Shown one piece after another: positions 32,566 through 44,361 of a stretch of DNA of 64,000 nt. This stretch comes from Phialophora verrucosa (Eukaryota > Ascomycota > Eurotiomycetes > Chaetothyriales > Herpotrichiellaceae): positions 1,665,656 through 1,729,655 of the forward strand of contig MSED01000007.1 of NCBI GenBank assembly GCA_002099365.1. Reading direction: 5' to 3'. A model generated the notes under the pieces. That model ran no database searches. It saw nothing but the letters and a program-made list of their open reading frames with translations, and was not told the origin of the DNA. Position numbers and translations under genes: made by a program. Position 1 is the stretch's first letter. Every line of letters begins with the position of its first letter.

Positions 32566-34042
32566 TCAAATTGGCGTGTATGTCCCATTCGCGCACTGGA
32601 AGCCCATGTTTGGGTTCAAGGCTGCGCTGGCATCGATGCAGATGACTGTCGGCGGAGTCAATGTCTCTGGGAAGACCTGAATATTGTCAAGCGCGAAATT
32701 CTTGCAAGACGTGTTCGTGTTGCACTCGATGATGACGGCTTCCGTGTGTTGCAGATCTGGCAAACCGACATTGTACCAACATGGCTGTCTGAAGTCAGTT
32801 TATTGAACCAAACCACACACGGACAGATATGCTCACGTCACTGACACAAGAACCATCACCGGGACTGAACGTGTTAATTGTTCCCGTAAAGTTGGCCCAG
32901 GTAAAGTCTTCCATGTTGACTGTCGAGTTGTTTGGTCTCCCAACGGTGGTTCCGTTCTCCAGTTGTGTCTGGGCGGAGCCTTGGTTGATGTAGGTCTGTG
33001 TCACGAAAATTGGAAAGGTGACATTGTAGACTCTGATGTTGGACCAGGTAATGTTCTTCGCCAATCCTTTACCTCCGACCCAGGACTTGAAACGTGCAGC
33101 ATACACCGCGTTGATGACTGTGATATCGTCGAACTTGACGTTGGACACGTTAGCCCACTTGGCTTGACTCTGTCCCAGTGAGCCAATGCTCATTCCGTGG
33201 CTTTGGTAGCCGATGGTGCCGCCCTGGAACAAGACATTGTTTGCTCCAGCCTGCACCGCAATAGCGTCGTCCCCGTTGAAGATGACGCTGTTGAGGATCT
33301 GAATGTCGCTACCACCAACATCGAAGCCGTCAGTGTTGAAGGGGAAGCCTTGACTGTTGGATACAGCATCGATGACCGTGTCTGAAATTGTGATGTTCTT
33401 GCCACTGACTTGCATCCCCCACGCGATCGGTTTGCGGGACTTGAAATGTCTGATGGATCCATTGGTGGAATTGAAGCTCATAAGATGCGGTCGAGACGGT
33501 GCGCCACTGCCATTCTTGGGATTGGAATCCCACCAGGCTTGGCCGTAGCTGTCGATCCAGCCGGTGGTGACGTTTGGTGTACCGATGTAGTCAATCGACG
33601 GGCCTGAGAGGGTGAACCTGGTGCTTGTCAGCCACTGAGTGAACCGGCGGAAGCGAGAAAGCTCGAGTCACCAGTAAAGCGCGGTCGCATTCGTTGCATC
33701 GGTGGTCTTGTTCACGAGTGCCTGAATTGCAGTAATGTTCTTCGGAAGATGAAGAGTTCCCTGCATCCGAATGGTAACATTGGACAGATTGGTCGCCGCG
33801 ATGGGCTGAAGGACGTTGTAGTCAACGCCCTCACTGAAGATGATCGTGGAGTCGTGAGCGCACCTTGCGAAGGCGGAGGAGATTGCAGGCGCGTCGTCCG
33901 CTTTCCCACCAGAAGACTTGAACTGGGAAGGGATCGTACAGGTGTTTTGCTCACCGCTCTGGCGGATGCTCAGGGACGTTGCCAATCCCGCAAGTTGAAG
34001 GAAGCAACCGACAAGTACTGCGCTCAACATGTTGCACATCAT
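32566..34042 (-). CDS. Secreted exo-polygalacturonase, GH28
   Basis: Glycoside hydrolase family 28 enzyme acting on plant pectin; secreted. Exons 33672-34042, 32837-33617 and 32566-32784 with introns of 54 and 52 nt; the product is 456 residues. A signal peptide is clear (MLSAVLVGCFLQLAGLATSL). The parallel beta-helix carries the GH28 catalytic set in order: NTDGFDVGG, FNGDDAIAVQ, YQSHGMSIGSLG and ARFKSW. Many N-x-S/T sequons suit an extracellular glycoprotein. The joins restore ALYWFTLSGPSIDYIGT and SCVSDPCWYNVGLPD. The C-terminal CKNF...GFQCANGTYTPI is typical of exo-acting members. The intact motifs predict activity. Confidence 0.92.
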
Positions 34043-34688
34043 TCAAGACGCAATCCGGTGAGTGTGAAAGGTCTTGCTTGCGCAGGACAGTGAGCCAGAG
34101 GCGGCTATATGTGCCCTTACCCATGATGCCAAACGCATTGCAAATGATCCCCATAGTCTGGGGAAAGCCATGCACATCTCCCTGTTTGAACGAGGGCATT
34201 GCCAGAATTCAAGAACCACCCCAAGATCTAAGATCGAACAGGAAGCTCAGGGTGCGCTGCGGAGACAAAGCTTTGCCCGTGTCGGCACGAATACCGCCGA
34301 AGGATTCGAGCTGCCCCCCCGCAATTGCCTTGGGGAGGGGTGGGGAGCCACCAGAGCCTCAAGCAGGCGTGGCAGGTCTGTCAGAGAGCGCGGGGAGCGG
34401 GGAGCCTGTCGTTAGCGAGGCTGAGAGGCGCCCCGGATGCAAAGCCCACCGCACAAGACAAGCCCAGGTAAGGTAATGAATGCTTCTTCAGAGCTTGGCG
34501 GATCCCAGTCTGCAAAGAAGTCCGATTCCGCACTGGAGGGTCAACTTTGCCAATTGCCGGCATGTAGGATAAGCAGAGGGGGAATGTGAAGAGAATCCAT
34601 GTTTGTACATTACCATTACTCATGACTTCTCACAAGATTTGAGCCTAGAAATCAACAATTACAGATCTACTTCATAAACCATCGCTCA
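34043..34688. other. Intergenic, nothing recognised
   Basis: 646 bases between the polygalacturonase start and the 3' end of the membrane-protein gene. A purine-rich GGGGAGGGGTGGGGAGCC stretch lies near 34333. Frames here are short and without domains. Confidence 0.5.
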
Positions 34689-37328
34689 TTATCTCCCCGA
34701 TAGCCGCATGTACTGCTCGACTGCCGGTGACTCGGTGGTGGAGAAAGATGCGATTGTGGGTGGTTTGCTGCGCCTCTGTCGTCGACTCTTACGTGGACTC
34801 GCCGACGCAGTTTCATCTTTGCATCTGACGTAGAAGTGAGGATGCATATTCCGATCCGTCGGACTGCTGCCTGCCTTCTGCATATCAACTTCCCACTTTT
34901 TGGCCAGGAGGCCACCGCTCGGTCCTGCTCCACACGTTCCAGACATGGTGCTCGAAGGCGGAGAATTGATGGCCAGCGCGAACAGATTTTGTGGCTCCGT
35001 GTAGTCGGTAACCCTGCCGAGCAAGCAGAAGGTCCACAGCAGGTAGACGAGACTGAACAAACTGAGCAGGAAGACAGCGACAAGCACCACGTAGAACAGA
35101 CCCTGCCATTCCTGCGTTCCGCCCGAGGCATAATCCTTGTAACTGACCATCGCTCGGAAATTCTGATACTGCGGCTCTTCAAGTGTCGGCTGCGAGTAGT
35201 TCCAATAGTGGAGGAATGGGGCTGTGGAAGAGGCCAAAACAGCGGTGCTGCTCGCTAAGACAGCCAGAGCTTCTCCGAGGGTGGGCATGTTGATGGGGAG
35301 GAATGTGTATGCGTCGCTGCCGGAGGCATTGGAGTAAGGCGGAATGAACTGCGAAAGAATGCGGTCATTGGAAGCATTGGCGTTGTAGACCCCCGAGTTC
35401 AAGGAGACAGCGCGCAGCCATTTTGACCCCATGTCTTTCCAATCTGGCTCCCAGGTTCCAACGCTGGCATCCGGAACGGATTTGAAATAGGAGAGAGTGT
35501 TCCCTGTGCTGTTGTCGCACTCTACCGACATTTGACCACCGGACTGAGCAACATGGTAGTAGGTGGTGCAATTGCGATACTGGGCGGATCTCACGGAGCA
35601 CAGCATGTAATCCATGTAAGGTAAATATGACGACGCTCGCTTGCCCTCGGGGGGAGGTGCAGCAAGAATGTACACTGCAGGGTAGCCATAGGCGCTCGAA
35701 ATGAAGCCCAGTATGTTGTATGGCAAAGGAAGCTTTGGGAAGAACGGTGGCTGTTGGACCTCAGGTGGAGACCCATTTCCGAAACCGAAGACGTCGTCAA
35801 CCACTGTTGTGCCCACATAAAATGTTGCAGGGTTGGTGATATTCGAAGGGTCAACAATCATAGGCTCCACCTCGGCCTCGTCCATCCCCACGCACAGGAC
35901 GTTGATCATGGGTGCTGGGATTGCGGCTCGGATGGAGTACTCGCCGTTGCCTTGGAGGTCCTCAGGTTGCAAAATGCGGTTCTTTACTTCTCGAGCGGCA
36001 TTGAAGAGGTTTGCATGCGGCATCGCCAGCGTGACATTCTGAACAAGTCGCTGGTATTTGAAGGAATCGGCTGTGATATTCTCATGACTAGGAGTGATCC
36101 ACTGACCGAGCAATGTTGTGTTGTCGAAGAGAGTGCTAATTGGCGGAGGGCGGCCAACGATGGAACTGAGGTCAGAGCTTGTATTACCGACATCGAGCCG
36201 CTGTGACCAATCTGTCAGGAAGGTTTTGAAGTTGTGGAAGCTCTGACCCGCATAATCGATTTGCAGACAAGTGTCTCCCTCAACATCATAGCCCAGGACA
36301 GGGTCAATGCCTTCTCCATGAACGGGACTCTGACACCTGCCAGCGAGGTATGGAGCATTAGCGTAAGATGCAGCGACCTGGCCGTAAAGAGTCCGATGTT
36401 CGAGTCGGCCAAATTTGGGTTTGGGCGCGACAAGAGCTTCAGCTGCTGTAGTGTAGAAAGTGGCCGCAAGTGCAGCGACCAAGACCAGAATGCCTACAAT
36501 GGTGGAAGCGGCATATCGGACCGCTATCCAGTTCGTGATCAAGGTGCCGGGTTGCATGACCCATGACCTCATGGTCATCTCAGCAATACTGATGCCGCCG
36601 TTCTTATTCTCCTTGGCAAAGGCACGGCGACTCAACATCTGACCAAGTAGCGCCACGAAGATGGTAACGAACGACAATTCGACGGTTTTCGACATCAGAG
36701 CGCTGAGAAGAGTAGCGTTCGCGAAAGAGATGTGTCCATTTGTGCCGATTGATTCTCCCCATCTAGGCTTTGCAAACGCAATGCCGAGAAATACTCCAGA
36801 GAAGACTGTTGAGTAAACCGCCAGTGCTAGAACGGAGATTGTCCACCACGACCATGGGCTTGTCAAGATATCACCATGCGTTGGGCAGTTCTCATCGAGC
36901 CGAGTATGGGTGTGAAGGAGGCCTGCTTCTGTAGAGAAGTCTTGCGAGGTGCACTGGTTGAGTCGGCTGTAGGAGGATCGGTCTGACTTCCACGATCTTG
37001 CATCCTCAGCCCTAGAGTGAGTCTCTTGGTACGGACTATCACGGGTTGTACTGGGGAGCAAGGGTTCGGGAGTAGCAGCAACAGTAGTGGACAGGCCATC
37101 TTTGCTCGTGTAGGATGAGGACTTGGAGCCGACGGGGACACGCCTGACTTTTGGGATGCCGGAGATGTTCAGTCCCACAGGTGCCTCCTCCCATTCCGGC
37201 GAGTTGAATAACTGGAACTCATGATCCTCCTGCGGCGCTTGTTCATAGCTTTCTGGAACCAAAGAGGAGTCTTGTCGTCGAAAAGAACGTCTGGGGTGGA
37301 AGAAAGCTTGACTTGGTTTACCTTCCAT
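34689..37328 (-). CDS. Large fungal multi-span membrane protein of unknown function
   Basis: One uninterrupted frame of 879 residues, a length and layout I know from uncharacterised fungal membrane proteins. Residues 1-150 are a polar cytosolic tail. Hydrophobic helices: SVLALAVYSTVFSGVFLGI (about 165), ALMSKTVELSFVTIFVALLG (about 215), STIVGILVLVAALAATFYTT (about 280) and a single one near the C-terminus (FYVVLVAVFLLSLFSLVYLL, about 775). The roughly 480-residue stretch between helices 3 and 4 holds many N-x-S/T sites and Cys residues, so it is probably extracytoplasmic. SPWSWW before helix 1 and GQMLSRRAFAKE after helix 2 are recurring family marks. Transport or sensing are only guesses. 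Confidence 0.8.
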   Translation of the reverse strand: MEGKPSQAFFHPRRSFRRQDSSLVPESYEQAPQEDHEFQLFNSPEWEEAPVGLNISGIPKVRRVPVGSKSSSYTSKDGLSTTVAATPEPLLPSTTRDSPYQETHSRAEDARSWKSDRSSYSRLNQCTSQDFSTEAGLLHTHTRLDENCPTHGDILTSPWSWWTISVLALAVYSTVFSGVFLGIAFAKPRWGESIGTNGHISFANATLLSALMSKTVELSFVTIFVALLGQMLSRRAFAKENKNGGISIAEMTMRSWVMQPGTLITNWIAVRYAASTIVGILVLVAALAATFYTTAAEALVAPKPKFGRLEHRTLYGQVAASYANAPYLAGRCQSPVHGEGIDPVLGYDVEGDTCLQIDYAGQSFHNFKTFLTDWSQRLDVGNTSSDLSSIVGRPPPISTLFDNTTLLGQWITPSHENITADSFKYQRLVQNVTLAMPHANLFNAAREVKNRILQPEDLQGNGEYSIRAAIPAPMINVLCVGMDEAEVEPMIVDPSNITNPATFYVGTTVVDDVFGFGNGSPPEVQQPPFFPKLPLPYNILGFISSAYGYPAVYILAAPPPEGKRASSYLPYMDYMLCSVRSAQYRNCTTYYHVAQSGGQMSVECDNSTGNTLSYFKSVPDASVGTWEPDWKDMGSKWLRAVSLNSGVYNANASNDRILSQFIPPYSNASGSDAYTFLPINMPTLGEALAVLASSTAVLASSTAPFLHYWNYSQPTLEEPQYQNFRAMVSYKDYASGGTQEWQGLFYVVLVAVFLLSLFSLVYLLWTFCLLGRVTDYTEPQNLFALAINSPPSSTMSGTCGAGPSGGLLAKKWEVDMQKAGSSPTDRNMHPHFYVRCKDETASASPRKSRRQRRSKPPTIASFSTTESPAVEQYMRLSGR

Positions 37329-38999
37329 AACGATCAGCAGAGTGGTTGCGACCAGCGTAGGCCGACTGGCATTTTTGGGAGCGGGAGTTTCACATGGCGG
37401 GCCAGCGGAGAATGAGGCTCAAGGCCGTCAAAGCTGGCAATGACAGAAATATGTACCACTGATAGCGTCTGCTTCTGTTGCTCCAGCCGAGATGGGCTAG
37501 AAGAAGTTGTGTGCTCGATATTGGGCCTCTTTTGCTCAAGGGTTTCCGGACTCGTGCCATTCGGCAGCCTTTGAGAGACGAGGCGCACGCCAGAGCACAC
37601 AGACTTATGCACGCGCGGAAACAAGAATGGGTCTGTGGCTTGCTCTGGTGTTGGGGGACGGGTGCAACCTCCCCTCCATGTCTTGGTTTTGATCAGCAAA
37701 CAAAAGGCATCGTGACAGCTCCAATGACTGCAATGGAACAGTTGAGTCTCTTTCGCTTCATGCGCAGATGGGCTAGTAGCACAGATGACTGACACAACTG
37801 CAAGTGAGGTCCATTGCAAGGGCGTGGAGATGTACAAGTGGACTGACTGGCGTGGGATATGGTGGAGCGCTTGCAACCCAGGGCGGGACAGACACACAAG
37901 CGAAGAAATTGCGGGCGGGGATGGATGCCTGACGCGGCAGGCGCTGCACCTTCGATGTGGTCTCTACTTGGTAGACCTGACCATCTATCCCTCTCATTGA
38001 GGCCTTTTCGGAGCAGCTCTTAGGGGCATTATTGGGGCCACCACTCGCGCACAGTATCCAAGCTTCATTGATTCCGCGCGCCATCTTGAATTGACTGCGA
38101 GCGCTTCTTTGGAGGACAAGATAACATCAGGCTGAGGCAGATCGCTTAAGTGATGGCCACCAGAGCTAAAACACGGTGCGCACCATGCCGAAACGCTCAT
38201 GCGGCTAACCCGGAGACGGTTCGATAGCGTCATGTACCACTGCTTGCAGTCCTCGGTGCTACTCGTGCTGGTTGAACTTGGCAAACAGGGCGGGAGAACG
38301 CCCGGAATGCGGATAGCAGACCCGTAGAAAAACTACTGCCGTCGCTTTCGTCTTTCTCCATCCTTGCACTCCATTCGACTTCCAAGAGCCGATTCTGTAC
38401 TCCCTGCCGCATCGACCATGTATGCTTACAAACTGGACGTGCATGACCGTCACTGGAGCAAGGTGACCCTGATGTTGACATTTCAAATGATTGATGACAG
38501 ACTCCGATTATTTCCTGAAAGGCCGATCTACTCCGAACTCCAGCGCTTTGAAAGCGACTCCAAGAAGAGTGCTAACTTGCTAGTGATTGCGTTAACCCTT
38601 CTCCGCACTCCCTTGTGCATTCCGATGGTGGCACGTCTTTCCCCTGTTCTGTCTTGCCAGCATGAGCAAAGCTCTGCATCGGAGGCAAATCACCTTGCTG
38701 ACTACTGTCTCTGGGGCTCCTGCGCTTACTTTGTATGCTGGACGGGCGGCCTGAAACGCGTACTCTGACGTGCCAGATTTTTCCTACTATGAGGGGGTTA
38801 CTTGTACGCAACTTGATGATCAATATGTATTCGAATACTCCAGCCCTACGAGTCGAGGGCATGAATGCTGAGCCGGAATGAAATAAAATGATATCTACGG
38901 ACCAGGGCACTGTAGCTTCACAAAGCGATTCCGCAAGATGCTGGCCGGCTGCAACCGCACCAAAAGCCCAAATTTCCTTTCGGTAGCTTGCCTCCTGCG
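37329..38999. other. Long divergent intergenic region
   Basis: About 1.67 kb between two divergent genes. Both strands were read; the longest frames (for example 37334-37897 minus) lack domains and a coding look. It probably contains the two promoters and nothing else recognisable. Confidence 0.5.
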
Positions 39000-40326
39000 A
39001 TGATAGCCGGCCACCCCAACAAACTGGGCGCATCAAGGAAGAAGGCGTTTTCGCATAAAGTCCGCACCGGCTGTATCACATGCAAGTAAGTTGTCTCTCG
39101 AGTTTGTGATTATCTGCTCATCGAAGGACAGGCGTAGAAGAGTGAAGTGCGACGAGAATAAGCCTGCCTGTCTCAACTGTAAGAGAGGAAACCACGAATG
39201 TCTAGGCTATGCGGTACCGAAAGCGAAAGTCTTCACACTAGGGCCCCAGCAAGGGCCATCGTCTTTCGAGGAGGCATCCGAGTCCGCCACATCAACCGAA
39301 GAGATACTGGTGTTCAGGCCACCTAATTCGCCGTTTGGAACCAGGGAAGAAACCAGCTATCTGCAGCACTGGCTCCTCATAACATCACCGTTGCTGGCTC
39401 ATTATGGCCCGGAGGGAGATTTCTACACTGTTGTCGTCCCACAGCTTGCCTGGAATTCTCCCACCATCAAGCATATGCTGGTCGCTCTTTCAATGACACA
39501 TAAAAAGTTCCATACCGGCATAGCGACGGTCTCCGAAGCAACGACTTCGCGAGCTGTTTCACATTATATCTCCGCGATCGCAGGCATCAGGAACAACAAT
39601 CTGTCGAAGCTTGAAGTCGCCGTTGCTTCCCTTGTTGCGTGGACTCTTGAATTGATGCAGAATAACCTGCCAGCAGCGGTGACACATTTGCGCGCCACAT
39701 TCCGGCTCCTCCACGATGACGGGCAATTGCAGTTATCAGAAACGGCCAAGCGCCTCGTCCAGACCTCCATTAGACCGACGGCGAGGCTGGCTAAAGGGTT
39801 GACTTCCTTAATGCTCAAAACCGGTCTCAAACGGGGAATGATTGAGCCGCAATACTTGAATCACCTGTATGCCCCGTGGAGTGGCCCATCGTTCTCATCA
39901 ATCGTTGATGCACGGACTGTGCTATGCGAACTCATCGAGACGATTGCCATAGCTCAGCATGAGGACGATCTTCGACAGCTTGAGAGACTGTTGAGCTACT
40001 GGTTTGAAACTGTCAGGCGTTGGGATCAAGAGTCGATACGTTACCCCGACCTGACAGCGCTTCTTCTTTTATTCAATGTCGGCATGGCTCTTCTCCCCAG
40101 CTCTGATGTGGCAGGCTACAGCTATTCCGAGAATCCTGAAACTATCAAGTTTGTGGTCGACAGCGCGGCCAGGCTTATTACCTACAACCGCGAATCCGAG
40201 GAGACCGGCGAACAATTGAGGCAGACCCTGCGGATACTGTTGAATTTTGTTGTCCGACTCTTTCCAAGTGACGCGAATCACAATCGCGCCCTAACGCTGT
40301 TACAACAGCTTCACACGAAAGTGTGA
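39000..40326 (+). CDS. Zn2Cys6 transcription factor (UPC2-like layout)
   Basis: Nuclear regulator with an N-terminal zinc cluster. Exons 39000-39085 and 39132-40326 with a 46-nt intron (GTAAGT...GGACAG) that splits the cluster; joining gives TGCITCKRRRVKCDENKPAC then LNCKRGNHECLGY, i.e. Cys-x2-Cys-x6-Cys-x6-Cys-x2-Cys-x6-Cys. The product is 426 residues. The rest is a helical fungal_trans_2-type domain (YLQHWLLITSPLL, AWNSPTIKHMLVALSMTH, YISAIAGIRNNN). The start lies 86 nt before the intron and gives the basic run SRKKAFSHKVRTG just ahead of the cluster. Target genes unknown. Confidence 0.85.
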
Positions 40327-40773
40327 TTATCAAGCTGTTCTTCCACCGAATGACATAGCTCCCGTTGCGCATTTCAGTTTGTGTTTCAGTGCCTCGGACG
40401 GGCTAACTGCTTGGGTTGTACATTTCTAGCTGGCTCCTTAAAAAGGACTAAGTGCACGACCAGCTGACTGCTATCTCAAAGGCATACGGCTTCAACTCCA
40501 TTCCAAGACTCGAGAGTCACTGTAAATTCCTGACATCATCGTCAAAGCAAAAGGTACTTCTGGACAAATGTATGGAAGCCTCATTCATATCTGCGAACCA
40601 GTTCTGCATAGCACGATAATTCCTTCTCGAGACACAAACTCCGTTCAAGACGCCACCATGACACTATTTGAAGGACGCCTCATTTACCTCCGCCACGATG
40701 GGAAGCACCCAGTACCATCTTTGTGATAGCCGTGATACTCAGAACTTCATCACCTGTTTGAGACGAGACCAAT

Positions 40774-41121
40774 ATGCTTGGATATGGCTCCACTGCTTTC
40801 CATCCTCGACACTTCCAACCGCTATTACCACTTGGCTGTGTTGAAGACTTTGACAAGACCAAATTCACAATTACTGTCGAAGGCAAGGGCTCGGTAGCAA
40901 CAGGTGAATCCACAAGCATTATCAAAGAGAGACCGGAAGAGTCGGGAAGGGAACCAAGGATAATCGTCGTGAATGGATGGAAGTTATGTTCACGGCCGAT
41001 GGGTCCGGTTGGGCACTACATCTCTGGCTATATCATGTTTGAAAAGACGCTCAATGAATACGAGGATCACCTGGAGTTGAGGTACTCAGCAAGTCCGAAA
41101 GTCTCGATGATATATGACTAA
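40774..41121 (+). CDS. Hypothetical frame, possibly a gene fragment
   Basis: 115-residue frame with moderately coding-like sequence (EDFDKTKFTITVEGKGSVAT, GREPRIIVVNGWKLCSRPMG, GYIMFEKTLNEYEDHLELRY) but no recognised domain. Coding-looking pieces continue in other frames just upstream (from 40698, a frame reading YHLCDSRDTQNFITCLRRDQ) and downstream to about 41490, without splice sites that join them convincingly. It may be a decayed gene. Low confidence. Confidence 0.28.
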   Translation: MLGYGSTAFHPRHFQPLLPLGCVEDFDKTKFTITVEGKGSVATGESTSIIKERPEESGREPRIIVVNGWKLCSRPMGPVGHYISGYIMFEKTLNEYEDHLELRYSASPKVSMIYD

Positions 41122-41592
41122 CCCGGACACGTTCGACAGAAAGGGACATTGCTCCCTACTCTGTGATCTTGAACCTCTGCCCTTGCTCGCGGTCGAATTG
41201 GCCTGGCCTGTTCTGAAAGCTTCAATTGCTGTTCCGACCGACAATTCTAGCCAGGAAACGAGTTCCGAGCAGATACAGAAGCTACGGAGTATGCTGACAG
41301 ACTAAGTGCCATCTCTCGTCCCGGCCATGGTGTATTTGTTTAGTGATTTGAGCGACGCTGATTCCATTTCGTTCCAGAAAGCTGCTAACAAGAAGAAGCA
41401 ATTGTCTAGAAGGCGGCACCTGGCTTGCAACATCTCGTTGAAAGGAATTGCCTGGAGATGCAATGCAAGCATGCAAGCGTGGGCTGTTGAATGAATAAAG
41501 CCTTCAAAAGGGTCTGTGCGGAGTGCGTCAGGAATATGATGCTGTTGTCCTTGTAGCTGGGATGGACGAAGACACTGTCAAAATCTGAGGGA

Positions 41593-42415
41593 TCATAACT
41601 TTGACGGCCTCCAAACAGGCTGCCTTCTCTCCTTGAATGCTTTCAATCCTTCCAGAATGTTCTCCCCCTTCTGCAGCTCGGCCCATTCAGTTTCTTCCAG
41701 TCAGCGCAGTTGCCTCCACAACGCTTGCAGTTTCCCAACCCTGCCGCAACCCAGCTCTGGTACAGATGACCGAGTCTGGACTGTTTTCAGCAATGAGCTT
41801 GGCGTACTCGACCGCTTCCTTGACCACATCAGCCTGAGGAACGATCTTGTTGACAATCCCCCACTCCATCATTTGCCGCGCGGAGTAGTACTTTCCGGTC
41901 AAGGCCATCTCACTTGCTCGTTGCAGGCCCAGAGTCCTGATCAGCCGTGGGAGGACGCCAGCATAAGGTGCTACACCGCGCTTGACCTCGACCAAGCCGA
42001 ATGTGGCTGTGTCGGCAGCGATGACAAGATCGCAGTTCACGACCGTCTCGCAGCCACCACCCAGAGCCAAACCATTGACAGCCGCGATTATAGGCTTCTT
42101 TCCAGTTCGATTTGACAATGGCACTGCACCAGGCACATCGCCAGGACCAGCGCCAGGTTTCGCTGCAGTAGATACTTTCGATTGCCACTCCTTGAGATCA
42201 GCCCCGGTGGAAAATGCCTTCTTGCCTGCTCCGGTGATAATAGCCACAATGAGAGACGGTTCGTCATCGAACCAACAGAAGATCTTCGTCAGCTCGAGTA
42301 CATCCGCGCCACCCATGCAGTTTAGCTTTTCAGGACGTGAGAAGGTCACGAGCAAAATGCCCGGTGCTGGGAACGAGAGTTTTCCAAATTTGGTTGGTGG
42401 AGGAAGGAAAGCCAT
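41593..42415 (-). CDS. Enoyl-CoA hydratase/isomerase family protein with C-terminal frame break
   Basis: Crotonase-fold enzyme, probably acting on acyl-CoA in beta-oxidation or a related pathway. The frame from 42415 contains the CoA-binding and oxyanion-hole motifs TGAGKKAFSTGADLKEWQ and AAVNGLALGGGCETVVNCD, then LVEVKRGVAPYAGVLPRLIR. It stops at 41687 after VVEATALTGRN. The expected C-terminus continues in the next frame: EWAELQKGENILEGLKAFKE and RRQPVWRPSKL, ending at 41593. The switch falls at GG in 41697-41698; counted with one fewer G, the spacing equals that of relatives. Alternatively a 52-nt segment (41671-41722; GTTGTG donor, CTGAC branch, CAG acceptor) could be spliced out, giving 256 residues but losing a conserved helix. 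See findings. Confidence 0.8.
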
Positions 42416-42940
42416 TGTCGCCAGATCCTCGCTGTGGTGAAGAGGTCCGAACTATCAGCAACCACACTGTAAGACTATATCTGTTGCTTTCAAGATACGC
42501 GGGAAACTCTTATGCCACGGGCGATCGTGTCATGAATAGAGTAGGATGATAAGTGATCCCGCGAGAGGAGCTCGTGGATGGATGAGCTTGTATACAGTAC
42601 AGCCGAGGTCCCCTGGGGTTATGCCGAAAGGTCGATTCATCCCTAACAGGCACTAGTTAGGCTCTTGAGGTCGAAGACTATTAAATGGTTGTCTGACCAA
42701 CAATTGACGATCAACCTGGTGGCTTGAGTGGCGTTGCCGCCTTCAGCCTTATGGCAGTGACATCCCTCGGCCGAACTTTGTACCAACCACGCTGACATGA
42801 AATGGAAATTCTAGCCAAAATACCGTCCGCCTTGTCCTGCCCTTCTATAAACAATATCGTTCCTGTTGCCATACAGCCAACAACCAATCAAAAGCAACCC
42901 CAACTTTGAGGATTCAATCCAACGCCACCTGCCACATTGA
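42416..42940. other. Intergenic, nothing recognised
   Basis: 525 bases between the crotonase start and the GH16 stop. Includes the crotonase promoter. No repeated or coding structure noted. Confidence 0.5.
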
Positions 42941-44361
42941 TTATTTGCAGGTCCCGTAACCTTTTCTCTGCCACATTCTGACGCTTTTCACTTGCATTTC
43001 GCCATTTGCCTGCCACGTGGTGTACCACTGATCTTTGGCGTCCCAGAAATCTTTCCTTGCCGTGGGAGAGGCATCCACCCAGGGCTTGCCAGCTTTGCCG
43101 TCTTCAAACCACCCATTGGTTCCACCAACTGCGACGTTCAGGATGAGGTAGAAGGGCTTGTCGAATGGTGTTGCCGGATTCCCTGTTTGCGACCATGGAT
43201 CTACAAAAGCTGTGCCATTGGTGTCGGAGACAGGGAACTTGCCACGCTGCCAGAAGGGCGTCTTGAAGTTGGTGTACAGAACTTGCATGAGTCGGGTATC
43301 GATGTAGGTGTACAGGTGGGTCGGTGTCCATTCAAGACCGTAAGTATCTGGGGTGATCAGCTGCATCTCCAGGATAAAGAGGAACACACTCACGGAAGCC
43401 ATCGGCGTAGGTGGTATGCAAAGCATGTTGCCGGTTGTTGGTCCGCCACCAGGCATCGTTGGCACCATCGGGTCCCCAGTGCAAAGTGGAACTGACGATG
43501 TTGTTGCCGCCCATACCGTACGTCCAGTTGTTGCCCCGTGACTCAGCAAGGTCGATCTGCCATCCTCGTTAGCCTTGTGGAAACGACAAGCAAAAGTTGA
43601 TGAGCTACCTCTCCGCTCCCTGGCCAGGGACCGTACGTGTCATTGACAGGGAGCATCCAGATCGCTGGCCAAAGCCAATCGCCCGCGGGCATCTTTGCAA
43701 CGACTTCGATCCGTCCAAATTGGATCGAAGCACCCTTCTTGGTGCTGATCCTAGCACTCTTGACGGGATTGACAATTGTTCCGTTGGTGGTGTTCGTACT
43801 TGTCACACAGCTACTCCAGGTATCCGAAGTGCAAAGACCACTGGCTGTAAGGTTGATAATGTTGTTGGTCTCAACGAGATGCCTGTCCTGCAGTGTCGGC
43901 TTGATGGTCAGGATCCCGTCCTTAACGAAGACGTTCTCGTCGGTACTGGTCGTCTCTTCGAATTGTCCATTGCCGAATCCGCCGACTTCGGCTTCCTTTG
44001 TCCAGATTCTGTCGTTGAAGCCATTTACGAAATCATCCTCATAGACAGAGCAGTAATCCGGCGTCTCCACAGAAGCCAGGCCATCGTAAACAAGATACCC
44101 CGAAAGTGCGAAGCCGATAAGGAGTCCAATAAGTGGGAAGATGCTGAGCCATCGTTGTCGAGGATCTTTTTTGTCAAGCCACGGCTTTTCGATCTTGTCT
44201 TTGCCTATCCGGCGAGAACGAAAGTACCTATTCGCTAGGCTTTGCTGGTGAATTGCGACCGAAGAAGCGTTTCTGGAGTCGTTGAACTTGAATGGAGGCA
44301 CCGCGGACGGCGCGAAATAGTGAGGCTCCGGACCAGATTTCTCGTGTATTGATTCGGTCAT
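42941..44361 (-). CDS. Membrane-anchored GH16 endo-beta-1,3(4)-glucanase-like protein
   Basis: Type II membrane protein with an extracellular GH16 domain, acting on fungal wall or plant beta-glucan. Exons 43609-44361, 43394-43556 and 42941-43347, introns of 52 and 46 nt; the product is 440 residues. A cytosolic tail of about 72 residues (Lys/Arg-rich, KPWLDKKDPRQRW) precedes one membrane helix (LSIFPLIGLLIGFALSGYLV). The catalytic strand EIDLAES is created by the first splice, so both acid residues (E-x-D-x-x-E) are present. Other marks: GRIEVVAKMPAGDWLWPAIW, STLHWGPDGAND, DTYGLEWTP as HTYGLEW, and LILNVAVGGTNGW. All catalytic residues are intact. Confidence 0.9.

Noticed and set aside
37334..37897. 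187-codon minus-strand frame upstream of the large membrane protein
   Set aside because: No domain, several alternative overlapping frames; reads as promoter DNA.
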